DNA from: JAKLKS01 sp964370855
Lineage (GTDB): Bacteria; Planctomycetota; JAJSAM01; JAKLKS01
Length of the DNA stretch: 36,890 bases
Direction: 5' to 3'
Assembly: GCA_964370855.1 (NCBI GenBank)
Contig: CAYJMF010000044.1
Span: 1 to 36,890 of the forward strand
Part shown: in pieces, positions 7,922-17,000 of the stretch
How the letters are laid out: each line of letters opens with the position of its first letter
How positions within the stretch are numbered: position 1 is the stretch's first letter
Program-made: the position numbers and the translations under genes
Notes under the pieces: model-generated
Told to the model about the DNA's origin: nothing
Seen by the model: only the letters and a program-made list of their open reading frames with translations
Databases searched by the model: none

Positions 7922-8491
7922 TCAGAAGGGGTCGAAGCGGTCCCACCGCTTCAGGGAACTGCGGTACCGGTTCACCATAGGAAAGAGCCCGATGAACTCC
8001 GGGGACAGGATTATGAAACCGCCCCTGCCGTCGGATTCGATCCGGTACCGGCGGGCGTGCCGGGGCGGGGAACCGAGCCTCGCCTCGATCTCCTCCCTCC
8101 CCGGGTAGGGGCCGTCGGGGTCCTTATCCAGTTCCACGACCAGACGCTCCGACCAGGACCGGGCCTCCGCGACGTCCCGTTCGAGGAGGTGGCGCCCGAG
8201 GGGCATGGAAGCCGTCATGGGCGTCGCGAAGAGGATCAGGAGGAGGCCGAAGTCGCCGAAGCGCCGCAGATCCGTTCGGCGGAGGAGCCTCCCCAGGAGT
8301 GGGGCAAGGACGGCGAGGAGAACGCCGGCGCCCCCCACGTACACCTGGGTCGCTTCGGCGGCGATCCAGTGGAGGAAAGTCCCCCGCAGTAGGAAGGCGG
8401 CGCCCGCCGCCGCCGCGACGCCGACACCGAGGGCCACGGCACCGGTCCGGAGACGCTCCCTCGTGAAGAAGTCCACCGATCCCTCCCTCAC
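7922..8491 (-). CDS. Small membrane protein coupled to the DUF4143 ATPase
   Basis: 189 aa, not recognised. Three hydrophobic segments are visible at about residues 17-40, 48-68 and 77-96, followed by a soluble C-terminal half of about 90 residues rich in Arg/Asp. It starts with GTG overlapping the ATPase stop codon by 4 bp (GTGA), so its translation depends on the ATPase gene and the two products probably act together. An alternative GTG lies five codons downstream. No enzyme motif is seen. The topology suggests a membrane partner or anchor; function unknown. Confidence 0.7.
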   Translation of the reverse strand: MREGSVDFFTRERLRTGAVALGVGVAAAAGAAFLLRGTFLHWIAAEATQVYVGGAGVLLAVLAPLLGRLLRRTDLRRFGDFGLLLILFATPMTASMPLGRHLLERDVAEARSWSERLVVELDKDPDGPYPGREEIEARLGSPPRHARRYRIESDGRGGFIILSPEFIGLFPMVNRYRSSLKRWDRFDPF

Positions 8492-9669
8492 CCCGCCGGC
8501 CGCAGGGGCTTCCCGAGGCCCTTCGCGAGGGTCTCGATGCCCACGACGCGGATTCGCCGATCAAGGGGCCACGCCTCGGCCCCGGGAGCCACGACCACGA
8601 TCTCCTCCAGCCCCAGGTCCTCGAGGGCGGTCCTCATGGACTTCGTCGCCGCGGGGGCGGAGGAGCGCTTGAACTCGAACCCGAGCCGCTTCCGGCCCCG
8701 CACGATCAGCAGGTCGAGTTCCGCGCCCCCGTGGGTCGCCCAGAAGTGGCACTCCGCGGGCCGCGCCCGCAGGTGGCGCACCACCTGTTCCAGGCAGAAC
8801 CCCTCCCAGGAGGCGCCGGACCTCGGGTGGCCGTCCACGTCCTCCCGAGTCTCGAGCCCGAGCAGGGAGTGGAGGATGCCGGTGTCGGCGAGGTAGACCT
8901 TGGGCGACTTCACCAGCCGCTTGGAGAGGTTCCCGCTCCAGGGGCGGAGGACCCGCAGGGCGAAGGTGGCCTCGAGGAGGTCGAGGTAGGTGCGGACCGT
9001 GGGACTGCTCACGCCGAGGCTGGCGGCGATGGCCGCCCCGTTCCAGGTCTGTCCATGGTAGTGGGCCGCCATGGTCCAGAACCGCCGCAGGGTCACAGCC
9101 GAGGTGCCCACCCCGAGCTGGGGCAGGTCCCGCTCGAGGAAGGTGCGGATGAAGGACTCCACCCACTCGGCGGCGCTGGCGTCGGTCCCGGCGAGGAAGG
9201 CGGGGGGGAAGCCGCCCCGCAGCCAGAGGCGCTGCGCCTTCGCCGGCCCGACGTCGGCGAGGGAGAACCCGGCGAGCTCGTGGAACGCGATGCGGCCGGC
9301 GAGGGTCTCCGAGCCCTGGCGGAGGAGTTCGGGGGAGGCGCTCCCGAGGACCAGGAACCGGGCCGGGGTCCCCTCCCTGTCGGCGAGCACGCGCAGGGTG
9401 GGGAAGAGGCCGGGGAGGCGCTGGACCTCGTCGATGACGACGAGGCCCTGCAGGCGCTCCAGCGCGAGGAGCGGGTCCGCGAGGCGCCCGAGATCCCTCG
9501 CGTTCTCCAGGTCGAACACGTGGACCCCGCCGCGGCGGCCCCGGGCGACCTCCCTCGCGAGGGTGGTCTTGCCCACTTGGCGGGCGCCGAGGAGGGCGAC
9601 CACCGGGTGCCTGCGGAGGAGGCCCCGGACGGCGTCCCGGTCGGCCCTGCGGGGGAGGAGCGGAGGCAT
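8488..9669 (-). CDS. AAA ATPase with DUF4143 domain (second copy)
   Basis: 393 aa. Walker A GARQVGKTT (28-36), Walker B GLVVIDEVQ with D80/E81, and the C-terminal PD-(D/E)xK-like signature D319 with E332-x-K334 (GFEFKR). It is a paralogue of the protein at 3038-4210 and aligns almost without gaps. The frame is open further upstream to 9867, but the ATG at 9669 is chosen because it matches the N-terminus of the first copy and abuts a 37-bp palindrome exactly as there. The 3' end overlaps the membrane-protein gene by 4 bp (GTGA). No Shine-Dalgarno; a TAAGAT box 7 nt upstream suggests a leaderless mRNA. Confidence 0.92.
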   Translation of the reverse strand: MPPLLPRRADRDAVRGLLRRHPVVALLGARQVGKTTLAREVARGRRGGVHVFDLENARDLGRLADPLLALERLQGLVVIDEVQRLPGLFPTLRVLADREGTPARFLVLGSASPELLRQGSETLAGRIAFHELAGFSLADVGPAKAQRLWLRGGFPPAFLAGTDASAAEWVESFIRTFLERDLPQLGVGTSAVTLRRFWTMAAHYHGQTWNGAAIAASLGVSSPTVRTYLDLLEATFALRVLRPWSGNLSKRLVKSPKVYLADTGILHSLLGLETREDVDGHPRSGASWEGFCLEQVVRHLRARPAECHFWATHGGAELDLLIVRGRKRLGFEFKRSSAPAATKSMRTALEDLGLEEIVVVAPGAEAWPLDRRIRVVGIETLAKGLGKPLRPAG

Positions 9670-9706
9670 CCTTGAAATCTTAAAGTCTGACTTTAAGAAT
9701 TCAAGG
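9670..9706. promoter_or_regulatory. 37-bp palindrome abutting the second ATPase start codon
   Basis: On the plus strand: CCTTGAAATCTTAAAGTC, a single T, then GACTTTAAGAATTCAAGG; one mismatch between the 18-bp arms. The ATG (CAT at 9667-9669) follows with no gap. On the minus strand it reads TTGAAT, 16 bp, TAAGAT, then TTCAAGG and ATG. The outer arms match the 3001-3037 palindrome; the inner bases differ. Promoter and operator roles are inferred. Confidence 0.65.
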
Positions 9707-9811
9707 AAGATAACGCGTCCCCCGGGGGGCCGCTCCCGCCCCACGGGCCAAGAGGGGCTCCCGCGTGCACTGCACGAGAACGGTGTCCTGCCGCTCTCAC
9801 CCTCCCCCGGA

Positions 9812-9817
9812 TACCAT
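9812..9817 (+). promoter_or_regulatory. Candidate -10 box
   Basis: TACCAT 34 bases before the ATG at 9852. The gene has its own GGAGGAG ribosome-binding site, so the transcript would have a leader. A GTGCA-C-TGCAC palindrome lies upstream near 9764. No clear -35. Confidence 0.35.
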
Positions 9818-9851
9818 GTCGCCCGACCCCCGATCCGGAGGAGAACCCGCC

Positions 9852-10841
9852 ATGCCGCCGCTTCCACTCGCCGCCGGTCTCGCCCTCGCCCTGCTCCTCG
9901 CCTCCCCGCCCGCGGCGCGGGCCGAGGATCCGCCGAAGCCCGCGCCCCCCGCCCCCCTCGCCCCCTTCGACGCGGAGGGGTGCAAGGCGCTCTCCGACGA
10001 CGCTTCCCGGAAGCCCGCGGAGCGGACCGCTGCGCTCCTCGGGATCCTCGACGCGCGCCTCCGCGAGTGGAGCGCCGTCGCCGCCGGGACGCGCACCGCC
10101 GATCCCGCCCGGGACGACCGGGGCCGGGAGGTCGCCCTCGTCGTCGCCTGCATCGTCCCCGTCCTCCAGGCCGAGGCCGCCGACGGCCGCTTCAAGGACG
10201 GCCCCCCCTCCCTCGCCGCCGGCGCCGGCGAGCGGAAGGTCGAGGACGCCCTCGCCCTCGAGCCGTGGTGGGACCTCGCCTGCCTCCTCGCCGGCGTGCG
10301 CCTCGACGTCCCCGCCGACGTCACCGCCCTCCTCTCGAAGGAGACCGAGGGCACCCTCCTCGCCATGACCCTGCGCGCCGTCGAGGGCCGCTGCCCCCCG
10401 GACGCGCTCCTCCCGGTCCTCCGCCTCCTCCGCCATCCCCACGCCGTGCGCGGCCCCGACGGCGCCGACCTCTTCCCCGTCCGCCAGGCCGCCGCCCGCG
10501 TCCTCGCCGGGCTCGGGGTGAGCGTCCGGTACCCGGAGAAGGAGGGGTCGGCGAAGATGGAGGGGGGAGGGGTGTCCCTGGCACCGAAGATCGTCCTCCG
10601 CGGCGAGCCACCCTTCCCCGTCGAGGAGGACCTCACCGTCCTCTGCCGCAAGTGGCTCCGCAGCGACGTCGAGGCGGAGTGGCGCGGCGCGCTGGCCGTC
10701 GTGCGGGAGCTCGGCACCGACGTCCTCGTCGCCACCCTCTCCATCGAGATGGGGGCGAAGGACCTCCCCCTCGCGAAGCTCGAGGCCTTCTCCATCGTCC
10801 TCGACGAGCTGGACGAGCGGGCGGCGGCGGGCGGCAGGTAG
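9852..10841 (+). CDS. Secreted hypothetical protein
   Basis: 329 aa, family not recognised. Residues 1-23 form a signal peptide ending in AARA before EDPPK; a proline-rich linker follows. The mature part is mostly helical with leucine/alanine pairs (for example PVLRLLRHP, RQAAARVLAGLG, WRGALAVVRELG), somewhat like HEAT-type helical repeats, but repeats are too irregular to call. ATG 9852 was chosen over an upstream in-frame ATG at 9765 because GGAGGAG precedes it at proper distance and only this start yields a signal peptide. It ends 41 bp before addB; co-transcription is possible but addB has its own promoter-like element. Confidence 0.75.
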   Translation: MPPLPLAAGLALALLLASPPAARAEDPPKPAPPAPLAPFDAEGCKALSDDASRKPAERTAALLGILDARLREWSAVAAGTRTADPARDDRGREVALVVACIVPVLQAEAADGRFKDGPPSLAAGAGERKVEDALALEPWWDLACLLAGVRLDVPADVTALLSKETEGTLLAMTLRAVEGRCPPDALLPVLRLLRHPHAVRGPDGADLFPVRQAAARVLAGLGVSVRYPEKEGSAKMEGGGVSLAPKIVLRGEPPFPVEEDLTVLCRKWLRSDVEAEWRGALAVVRELGTDVLVATLSIEMGAKDLPLAKLEAFSIVLDELDERAAAGGR

Positions 10842-10861
10842 GAGCGGCGGGCCGGTCCTCC

Positions 10862-10882
10862 GGGTCGGGTACCGTATCCTCC
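10862..10882 (+). repeat. Half copy of the GGGTCGGGT repeat directly upstream of addB
   Basis: GGGTCGGGTACCGTATCCTCC ends at the base before the addB ATG. It is a single arm with no inverted partner nearby. Its TACCGT lies 7 nt before the ATG, so this repeat arm may have been adopted as a leaderless promoter. The gene has no Shine-Dalgarno. Confidence 0.6.
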
Positions 10883-13800
10883 ATGGAGAAGACGCTGGTC
10901 CTCGGGCGCGCGGGCGCGGGGAAGACCCGCCTCGTGATGGAGGAGATCGCGCGCCGCGTCCGCGCCGGGACCGACGCCGGGGCCCTCCTCCTCGTCCCCA
11001 CCTACGGGCGCGGCGAGCACCTGAAGCGGGCCCTCCTCTCCCTCCTCGAGGGGGAGGAGCCGGTCCTCCCGGACCGCTCCATCGTCACCTTCACCTCCCT
11101 GGCGGAGCGGGTCCTCGGCGGGACCGCCATCAACGCGCTGGCCACCCCCGGCGCCCGCGACCACCGCCTCCGCCGCGCGCTGGCCGCCGTGGACGCGCCG
11201 GTCTTCCGGAAGGTGGCGGGCTTCGCCGGGTTCCGGGAGCGGTTCCTCGGCCTCGTGAAGGAGGTGAAGGAGGCGGGCCTCGGCGCGGAGGAGACGGAGC
11301 GCGCCCTCGAGGACCTCCTCGCCGCCACGGAGGGGAGCGCGGCCCGGGCGCGGCTCGAGGGGTTCGTCGAGGTCTTCCGCTCCTATGGCGGGATCCTCGC
11401 CGGGGACCGGCTCATGGACCACGAGGACTTCCAGCGGAACCTCCTCGAGCAGTTGCGTGCGAAGGAGGAGGGGAAGGGGGCCGCCGGCGCCCTTCGGAAT
11501 CTTGATGTACTCCTGGTAGACGGCTTCACCAACTTCACCGCTCTCCAGCTCGAGGTCGTGGATCTCCTCGCGGAGCGGTCCGCGGAGGCGGTGGTCACCC
11601 TTCCCGACGACCCCGACCGCCCCGACCTCTGCCTGCCCTGCAGGGACACCCGCGAGCGCTTCCTCGCCGGAGGCTGGCGCCCGCGCCGCCTCGGGGAGCC
11701 GCGCCGGTTCGCCGCGGGGGATCTCCGGCGGGTGGAGGCGACGATCTTCGACGACGCCGTCCCGGAGCCGGCCCCGGCGGACGGATCGGTCCTGCTGCTG
11801 CGCTGCGCCGATCCCGCCGACGAGGCCGACCGGGTCGCCCGCCGGGCCGCCCTCTGGATCCGGCGGGACGGCTGGCGGCCGGAGGAGATCCTCCTCGTGT
11901 GGCGGTCGCTCTCCGGCGTGCGGCCTCTCCTCGAGGAGGCCTTCGCCCGCCACGGGGTGCCGCTGCGCGTCTTCGTCCCCCGCCCCCTCGCGCCGGAGCC
12001 CGTCGTGCGGGCCGCGGCGGACCTCCTCCGCCTCGCCCTCGGGGCCGGCGACGGGGAGGGGGCGCTCCGCGCCGCGCGGTCGGGGTACGTGCGGGGGACC
12101 GATCCGGCGGAGGGGGACCGCCTCGCCGCGGAACTGGAGCGGCGGGGGGTGCCGGGGGAGGCGGCGGCGGTCCTCGCCGCGGCAGGGGAGCTCGGGCTGG
12201 AGCGGACCGCGGCCCTCCTCCATTCCCTCCTCCCCGCCGACCCGGCCGCCGCGGCACGGCCCCGCGCCCCCCGCGCCCTCGCGCTCGAGGCCCTCTCCTC
12301 CTTCGACGCGAAGACCCGCCTCCTCCCGGAGTGGGAGAGGGAGCGCCACGACGAGGGGCGCGCCGCCGTCGAGGCTTCGGCGCTCTCCGCCCTCGGGGAC
12401 CTCGTCTCCGAGGTCGCCCGAGGCATGGCCCGGGAGGGGGCGGCGTCCCTCGCGCCGGCGGCCTTCCTCGCCGCCGTGGAGGAGGCACTCGGCCGGGCCG
12501 CCTTCCAGCCGCTGGACCGGCGCCTGCACGCCGTCAACGCCGTGGACGTCGTCGAGGCGCGCCAGTGGGAGGCCCGCGGCGTCGTCGTGGGCGGCCTCCT
12601 CGAGAAGCGGTTCCCCCGGGCGCCGCGGGAGGACCTCTTCCTCCGTGACCGGGAGCGGCGGCGGGCCAACGAGGCCGGCGGGCTCCGGTTCGCCGAGCGG
12701 CTCCGCGCCCGGGAGGAGGAGCGGCTCTACTTCCACGTCGCCTGCACGCGGGCGCGGGAGCGGCTCGTGCTCTCCTGGCCCGCCGCCGGCGCCGGCGGCG
12801 AGCGGCTCCTCCCCTCCTCCTTCCTCGACGAGGTCCTGCGGCTCTGGCCCGCCGACGCGCTTCCCGTCTCCGAGTCCCGCCTCTCCGACCCCGCGCCCCT
12901 CGCCTGCGAGGTGCTCTCCACGGGGGACCTCCTCCGAGGTGCCCTCGTCCGCGTGGCGGCCCCCGTCGTCCCCGGGAGCGAGGGGGAGCGGGGGGCGCGG
13001 CGGGCCGCGGCCCTCGTCGATCTCCTCGCCGCCCGCGGGAAGGGGGGCCGCCTCGCGGCGGTGGCGCGGGCCGCCTCCCTCGCCGCGGCCCCCGTCGCGG
13101 CGCTCCGGGGGCGGCGGCTCCGCGCCCGCTTCCTCCGGCCCTTCCGCACCAGCGCCTCGGCCCTTTCCGACCTCCACCAGTGCGCCTACAAGCACTTCGC
13201 CTCGAGGCTGCTCGGGCTCCGCTCCCCGGAGCGGGACGCCGAGGAGGGGCTCGACCCGCTCCGCCTCGGCACCCTCGTCCACGGGACCCTGGAGGAGTGG
13301 CTGAAGGGGGGGCGGCGGCGGGACCCGGGGGCGATCTTCGACGAGCGGCTCGCCGCCACGGCGGCGGGGGCGCGGCCGGGGCTCGGGGACCGGGCCACGG
13401 CGGTCCGGGCGCGGGAGGCCGTCGCCGCCTTCGCCCGCGCCGAGGGGGTACGCATAGACCGTCGTCTATACGTTCCCTCCCTCTTCGAGCACCCCTTCGG
13501 CATGGTCCCCGGGGGGACGCCGGCGCTGCGGTTCGCCGCGGGGCGCCGTCGTGTCGAGGTGCGGGGGGTCTTCGACCGCGTGGATCTCGCCCCCGGGGAG
13601 GGGCCCGCGGTGATCGTGGACTACAAGATGCGGTGGAAGGAGGAGCCCTACGACGGGGACCGCCACGAGGAGGCCCTGGCCGGGAAGGACCCCCAGGTCC
13701 CCCTCTACTGGCTCGCCCTCCGGGACGCCCTCGGGCGGGAGCCCGCGGGGGTCGAGATCGCCGAGGTGGGGACCCTCGCGATCACGGGTCTCCGGGCCGC

Positions 13801-14017
13801 CTCCGCCGACGGCGGGGTCGCCCCCGACGGGGCGGTGGTCCTCGACGCCGCGGGGGACGACGGGCTCCGGGCGCGGCTCGAGGAGATGCTCGCCGGCGCC
13901 GTCGGCGCCCTCGGCCGGGGCGAGATCCCCGCCCGCCCCGTGGACGAGGACCGCTGCGGGGCCGGCGCCTGCGACTTCGCGGACCTCTGTCGGTACGAGA
14001 AGTGGAGGAGAGGATGA
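10883..14017 (+). CDS. addB: AddB-type subunit of a helicase-nuclease (double-strand-break resection)
   Basis: 1,044 aa. Walker A GRAGAGKT (8-15) opens a degenerate UvrD-like domain. The C-terminal PD-(D/E)xK nuclease has VDYK at D913-K915. Four cysteines flank it, C767 (HQC) and C1025, C1030, C1036, the iron-sulfur staple arrangement of AddB, though the C-x4-C spacing is one pair-step wider than the usual CxxC. With AddA it would unwind and resect broken DNA ends to load RecA. It overlaps addA by 4 bp (ATGA). The ATG at 10883 gives a canonical N-terminus; a longer open frame upstream belongs to intergenic and other-gene sequence. A short run of A/T-ending codons forming a hairpin occurs at 13449-13474 within the nuclease part. 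Confidence 0.88.
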   Translation: MEKTLVLGRAGAGKTRLVMEEIARRVRAGTDAGALLLVPTYGRGEHLKRALLSLLEGEEPVLPDRSIVTFTSLAERVLGGTAINALATPGARDHRLRRALAAVDAPVFRKVAGFAGFRERFLGLVKEVKEAGLGAEETERALEDLLAATEGSAARARLEGFVEVFRSYGGILAGDRLMDHEDFQRNLLEQLRAKEEGKGAAGALRNLDVLLVDGFTNFTALQLEVVDLLAERSAEAVVTLPDDPDRPDLCLPCRDTRERFLAGGWRPRRLGEPRRFAAGDLRRVEATIFDDAVPEPAPADGSVLLLRCADPADEADRVARRAALWIRRDGWRPEEILLVWRSLSGVRPLLEEAFARHGVPLRVFVPRPLAPEPVVRAAADLLRLALGAGDGEGALRAARSGYVRGTDPAEGDRLAAELERRGVPGEAAAVLAAAGELGLERTAALLHSLLPADPAAAARPRAPRALALEALSSFDAKTRLLPEWERERHDEGRAAVEASALSALGDLVSEVARGMAREGAASLAPAAFLAAVEEALGRAAFQPLDRRLHAVNAVDVVEARQWEARGVVVGGLLEKRFPRAPREDLFLRDRERRRANEAGGLRFAERLRAREEERLYFHVACTRARERLVLSWPAAGAGGERLLPSSFLDEVLRLWPADALPVSESRLSDPAPLACEVLSTGDLLRGALVRVAAPVVPGSEGERGARRAAALVDLLAARGKGGRLAAVARAASLAAAPVAALRGRRLRARFLRPFRTSASALSDLHQCAYKHFASRLLGLRSPERDAEEGLDPLRLGTLVHGTLEEWLKGGRRRDPGAIFDERLAATAAGARPGLGDRATAVRAREAVAAFARAEGVRIDRRLYVPSLFEHPFGMVPGGTPALRFAAGRRRVEVRGVFDRVDLAPGEGPAVIVDYKMRWKEEPYDGDRHEEALAGKDPQVPLYWLALRDALGREPAGVEIAEVGTLAITGLRAASADGGVAPDGAVVLDAAGDDGLRARLEEMLAGAVGALGRGEIPARPVDEDRCGAGACDFADLCRYEKWRRG
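13449..13474 (+). repeat. Palindromic rare-codon patch inside addB
   Basis: TACGCATAGAC, CGTC, GTCTATACGT: arms of about 10 bp with one mismatch around a 4-bp loop. It uses codons such as ATA, CTA, GTT and CGT in a gene otherwise ending codons in C or G. The encoded residues are RIDRRLYV, between two nuclease-domain segments. Confidence 0.5.
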
Positions 14018-17000
14018 CCCTTCCCCTCCCCCCCTCCCTTCCCCTCTCCCGCGCCGACGCCGTCTCCCTCCTCGACCGCGACCTCTGCGTCGTCGCCGGC
14101 GCCGGCTCCGGGAAGACCACGGTCCTCACGGAGCGCTTCGTCCACCTCGTGCTCGAGGGAGGGGTGGAGATGCAGCGGATCCTCACCCTCACCTTCACGG
14201 ACCGCGCCGCCGTCGAGATGAGGGAGCGGGTCGCCCGGGCGCTGGGGGAGCGGGGCCGCGACGACCTCCGCCGCGACACGGCCTCGGCCTGGATCTCCAC
14301 CTTCCACTCCTTCTGCGCCCGCCTGCTCAAGGAGAACGCCATCGAGGCCGGCGTGGACCCCGCCTTCGCGGTGCTGACCGAGGGGGAGGCGTCGATCCTC
14401 CTCGAGCGGACCCGGGAGGAGGTGGTGGAGCGGATCCTCGCGGAGGAGCCGGGGCGGCTCGACCCCCTCGCCCGCCTCGCCGGGGGGACCGGGGGGCTGG
14501 AGGAGCTGGTGGGGATCCTCCTCGACCGCTGCCGCGGCCTCGACGGGGGGATAGGTCCCGTCTTCGCCGCTGCCTCGGAGGTCCCCGACGTCGGGCCGGG
14601 GATGGCGCTCCTCCGGAAGGCCCTCGCGGCCCTCGCCGCCGGGGCGGGGGAGTACACCGAGGCCGGCGCGCGGCGGGCGGAGGCCGTGGCCGCGGCGGCC
14701 CGCGGGCTCGACGGGCCCGCCGATGACCTCCCCGAGGCCGTCGCCGCCGTGGCGAAGGCCGTGAACCTCCAGGTGAAGGGGCTCGCCAAGGAGAACCTCG
14801 CCGCCGTGCGCGCCGCCGCGGAGCCCCTCCTCGACGACCTCGTCGGCGTCCGCGCCGCCCCCGTGGCCCGGACGCTGGCCTCCCTCGTCGCCGAACTGGA
14901 CGGAGCCTACGCCGACGCCCGCGACGAGCGGGGGGCGCTCGACTTCCACGACCTCGAGCGGCGGGCCCTCGGGCTCCTCCGCGACCACCCCGGGGTGAGG
15001 GAGGAGGTGCGGACCCGCTTCGACCACCTCCTCGTGGACGAGTTCCAGGACACGAACCCGGTGCAGGAGGCGCTGCTCTCGCTCCTCCGCACGCCGGACC
15101 GGCTCTTCGTCGTGGGCGACCCGAAGCAGGCGATCTACGGCTTCCGCGGCGCCGACCACGGCGGCTTCCTCCGCGCGCGGGAGGCCGCCGGCGAGCGGGG
15201 CACGGTGCTGCTGCGGGAGAACTTCCGCAGCCGCCCCGGGATCCTCGCCTTCGCCAATGCCGTGCTCGGTCCGGCCTTCGCCGGCGGCCTCCCCGTCCAG
15301 GTCCCCTGGCAGGACCTCGTCCCCGGCGCCTCCTTCGATATCGCCCCCGGGCCCTGCGTCGAACTCCACCTCGTGGAGGGGAGCCGCGGCGAGTCGGCGG
15401 GGGAGCTCCGCGTGGTGGAGGCGGGGCTCCTGGCGGATCGCCTCCGGGCCCTGGTGGAGGGCGGGGAATCGGCGGTGACGCGGCGGGACCGGGAGGGGAA
15501 TCCCCTCGCGCGGCCGCTGGCCTGGAGCGACGCGGCGATCCTGCTGCGCGCCACGACGGACGTGAAGATCGTGGAGCGGGCGCTGGCGGATCGGGACATC
15601 CCCTTCCAGGTCGTCGGCGGGCGGGGGTTCTACGAGGCGCGGGAGGTCGTGGATCTCGCCAACCTGCTGGAGTGCGTGGACAACCCGCGGCGGGAGCTGG
15701 CCCTGGCGGCCACGCTCCGGAGCCCCTTCGCCGGCCTCGACGACGACGCCCTCCTCGCGCTGGCCGAGGAGCGCCGCCGGAGGAAGGGGAGCCTCGGCGA
15801 CCTCCTCCTCTGCGACGGCCCCGTGCGCGTGGACGGTCTGGCGCCGGAGGGGCGGCGGCGGGCGGAGGCCTTCCGCGCCGTCTTCCGGGAGCTCCGCGAT
15901 CTCCGCTCCCGGGGGCGGCTCGTGGAGCTGGTGGAGCGGGCCCTCGAGGGGACCGGCTTCGCCCTCGCCTCGCTGCTCCGCCCCGACGGGCGGCAGGCGG
16001 CGGCCAACCTCCGGAAGGTGCGGGAGCAGGCGCGGGCCTTCGAGGCCGACGGGGCCGGCGGGCTCGGGGAGTTCTCCGCGGCGGTGCGGCGCCTCCGCCT
16101 GCGGGAGGTGCGGGAGACGGAGGCCCCCCTCGCGTCGGAGGACGCCGTCTCCATCCTCACCGTGCACCAGGCCAAGGGCCTCGAGTGGCCCCTCGTCGTC
16201 CTCCCCGATGCCGGGCGCGCGGTCCCCCCCGTGGCGGACCCGGTGCTGCTGGAGGGGGGGCGGGCCTCGCTCTCCCTCCAGGGACCCGACGGCCCGCTCC
16301 GCACGCGGCTCTGGAAGGCCGACGCCGAGGTCCGCAAGGCCCGCGAGGCCGCGGAGTCGATGAGGGTCCTCCACGTCGCCATGACGCGGGCGCGGGAGCA
16401 CCTCCTCGTCTCCTCGGTGCGATCGCGGAAGGGGGTCGGCCCCTGGTGGCGGGCGGTGACGGTGGCGGTGAGCGAGGAGCGGTTCCCGGAGGAGCCGGGG
16501 ACGGAGACCGTGGAACTCCCCGTGGAGATCCCGGTGCCCCTCCTCCTCGGGCGCCACGCCCCGGCCGCCGCCGCGGGGAGGCGGCGCGCCGTCTCCCTCC
16601 TCGAGAAGCACCGCCGCCGGCTCCTCGCGGGGAAGGGGGTGCGGACGCGGCTCCCGAAGGGGGAGCGCGCCGCCGTGGCCGCGGCGGCGGCCTCCGTGCC
16701 CCCGCCCGCGCCGCCGTGCGACGGGACCCCCTACCTCGTCACCGTGTCGTCGCTGCTCGACTTCGAGGAGGATCCGGAGCGCTGGTGGCGCCGCCACGTC
16801 ATCGGGGTTCCGGACCGGACGCCGCCGCTGCCGGCGGAGCGGGCGGCCCCCTCCACGGACCTCGCCCGGGGCGGCGCCCTGGAGCGCACCGAGGGGGCGG
16901 CGGCCGACGTCGCCCCTCCCCTCCCGTCCCGCCGCGACGCGCGCCCCGGCGACGACGACGAGGTGCACGACGGGGTCGGCGGCGTCGGCGCCCACGGCGT

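Noticed and set aside
9764..9774. GTGCA-C-TGCAC palindrome as an operator
   Set aside because: Only 5-bp arms in GC-rich DNA and a single case; not stronger than chance.
9797..13282. Minus-strand 1,161-codon frame opposite addB
   Set aside because: Composition-driven shadow with no recognisable motif; addB has Walker A, nuclease and Fe-S cysteines.
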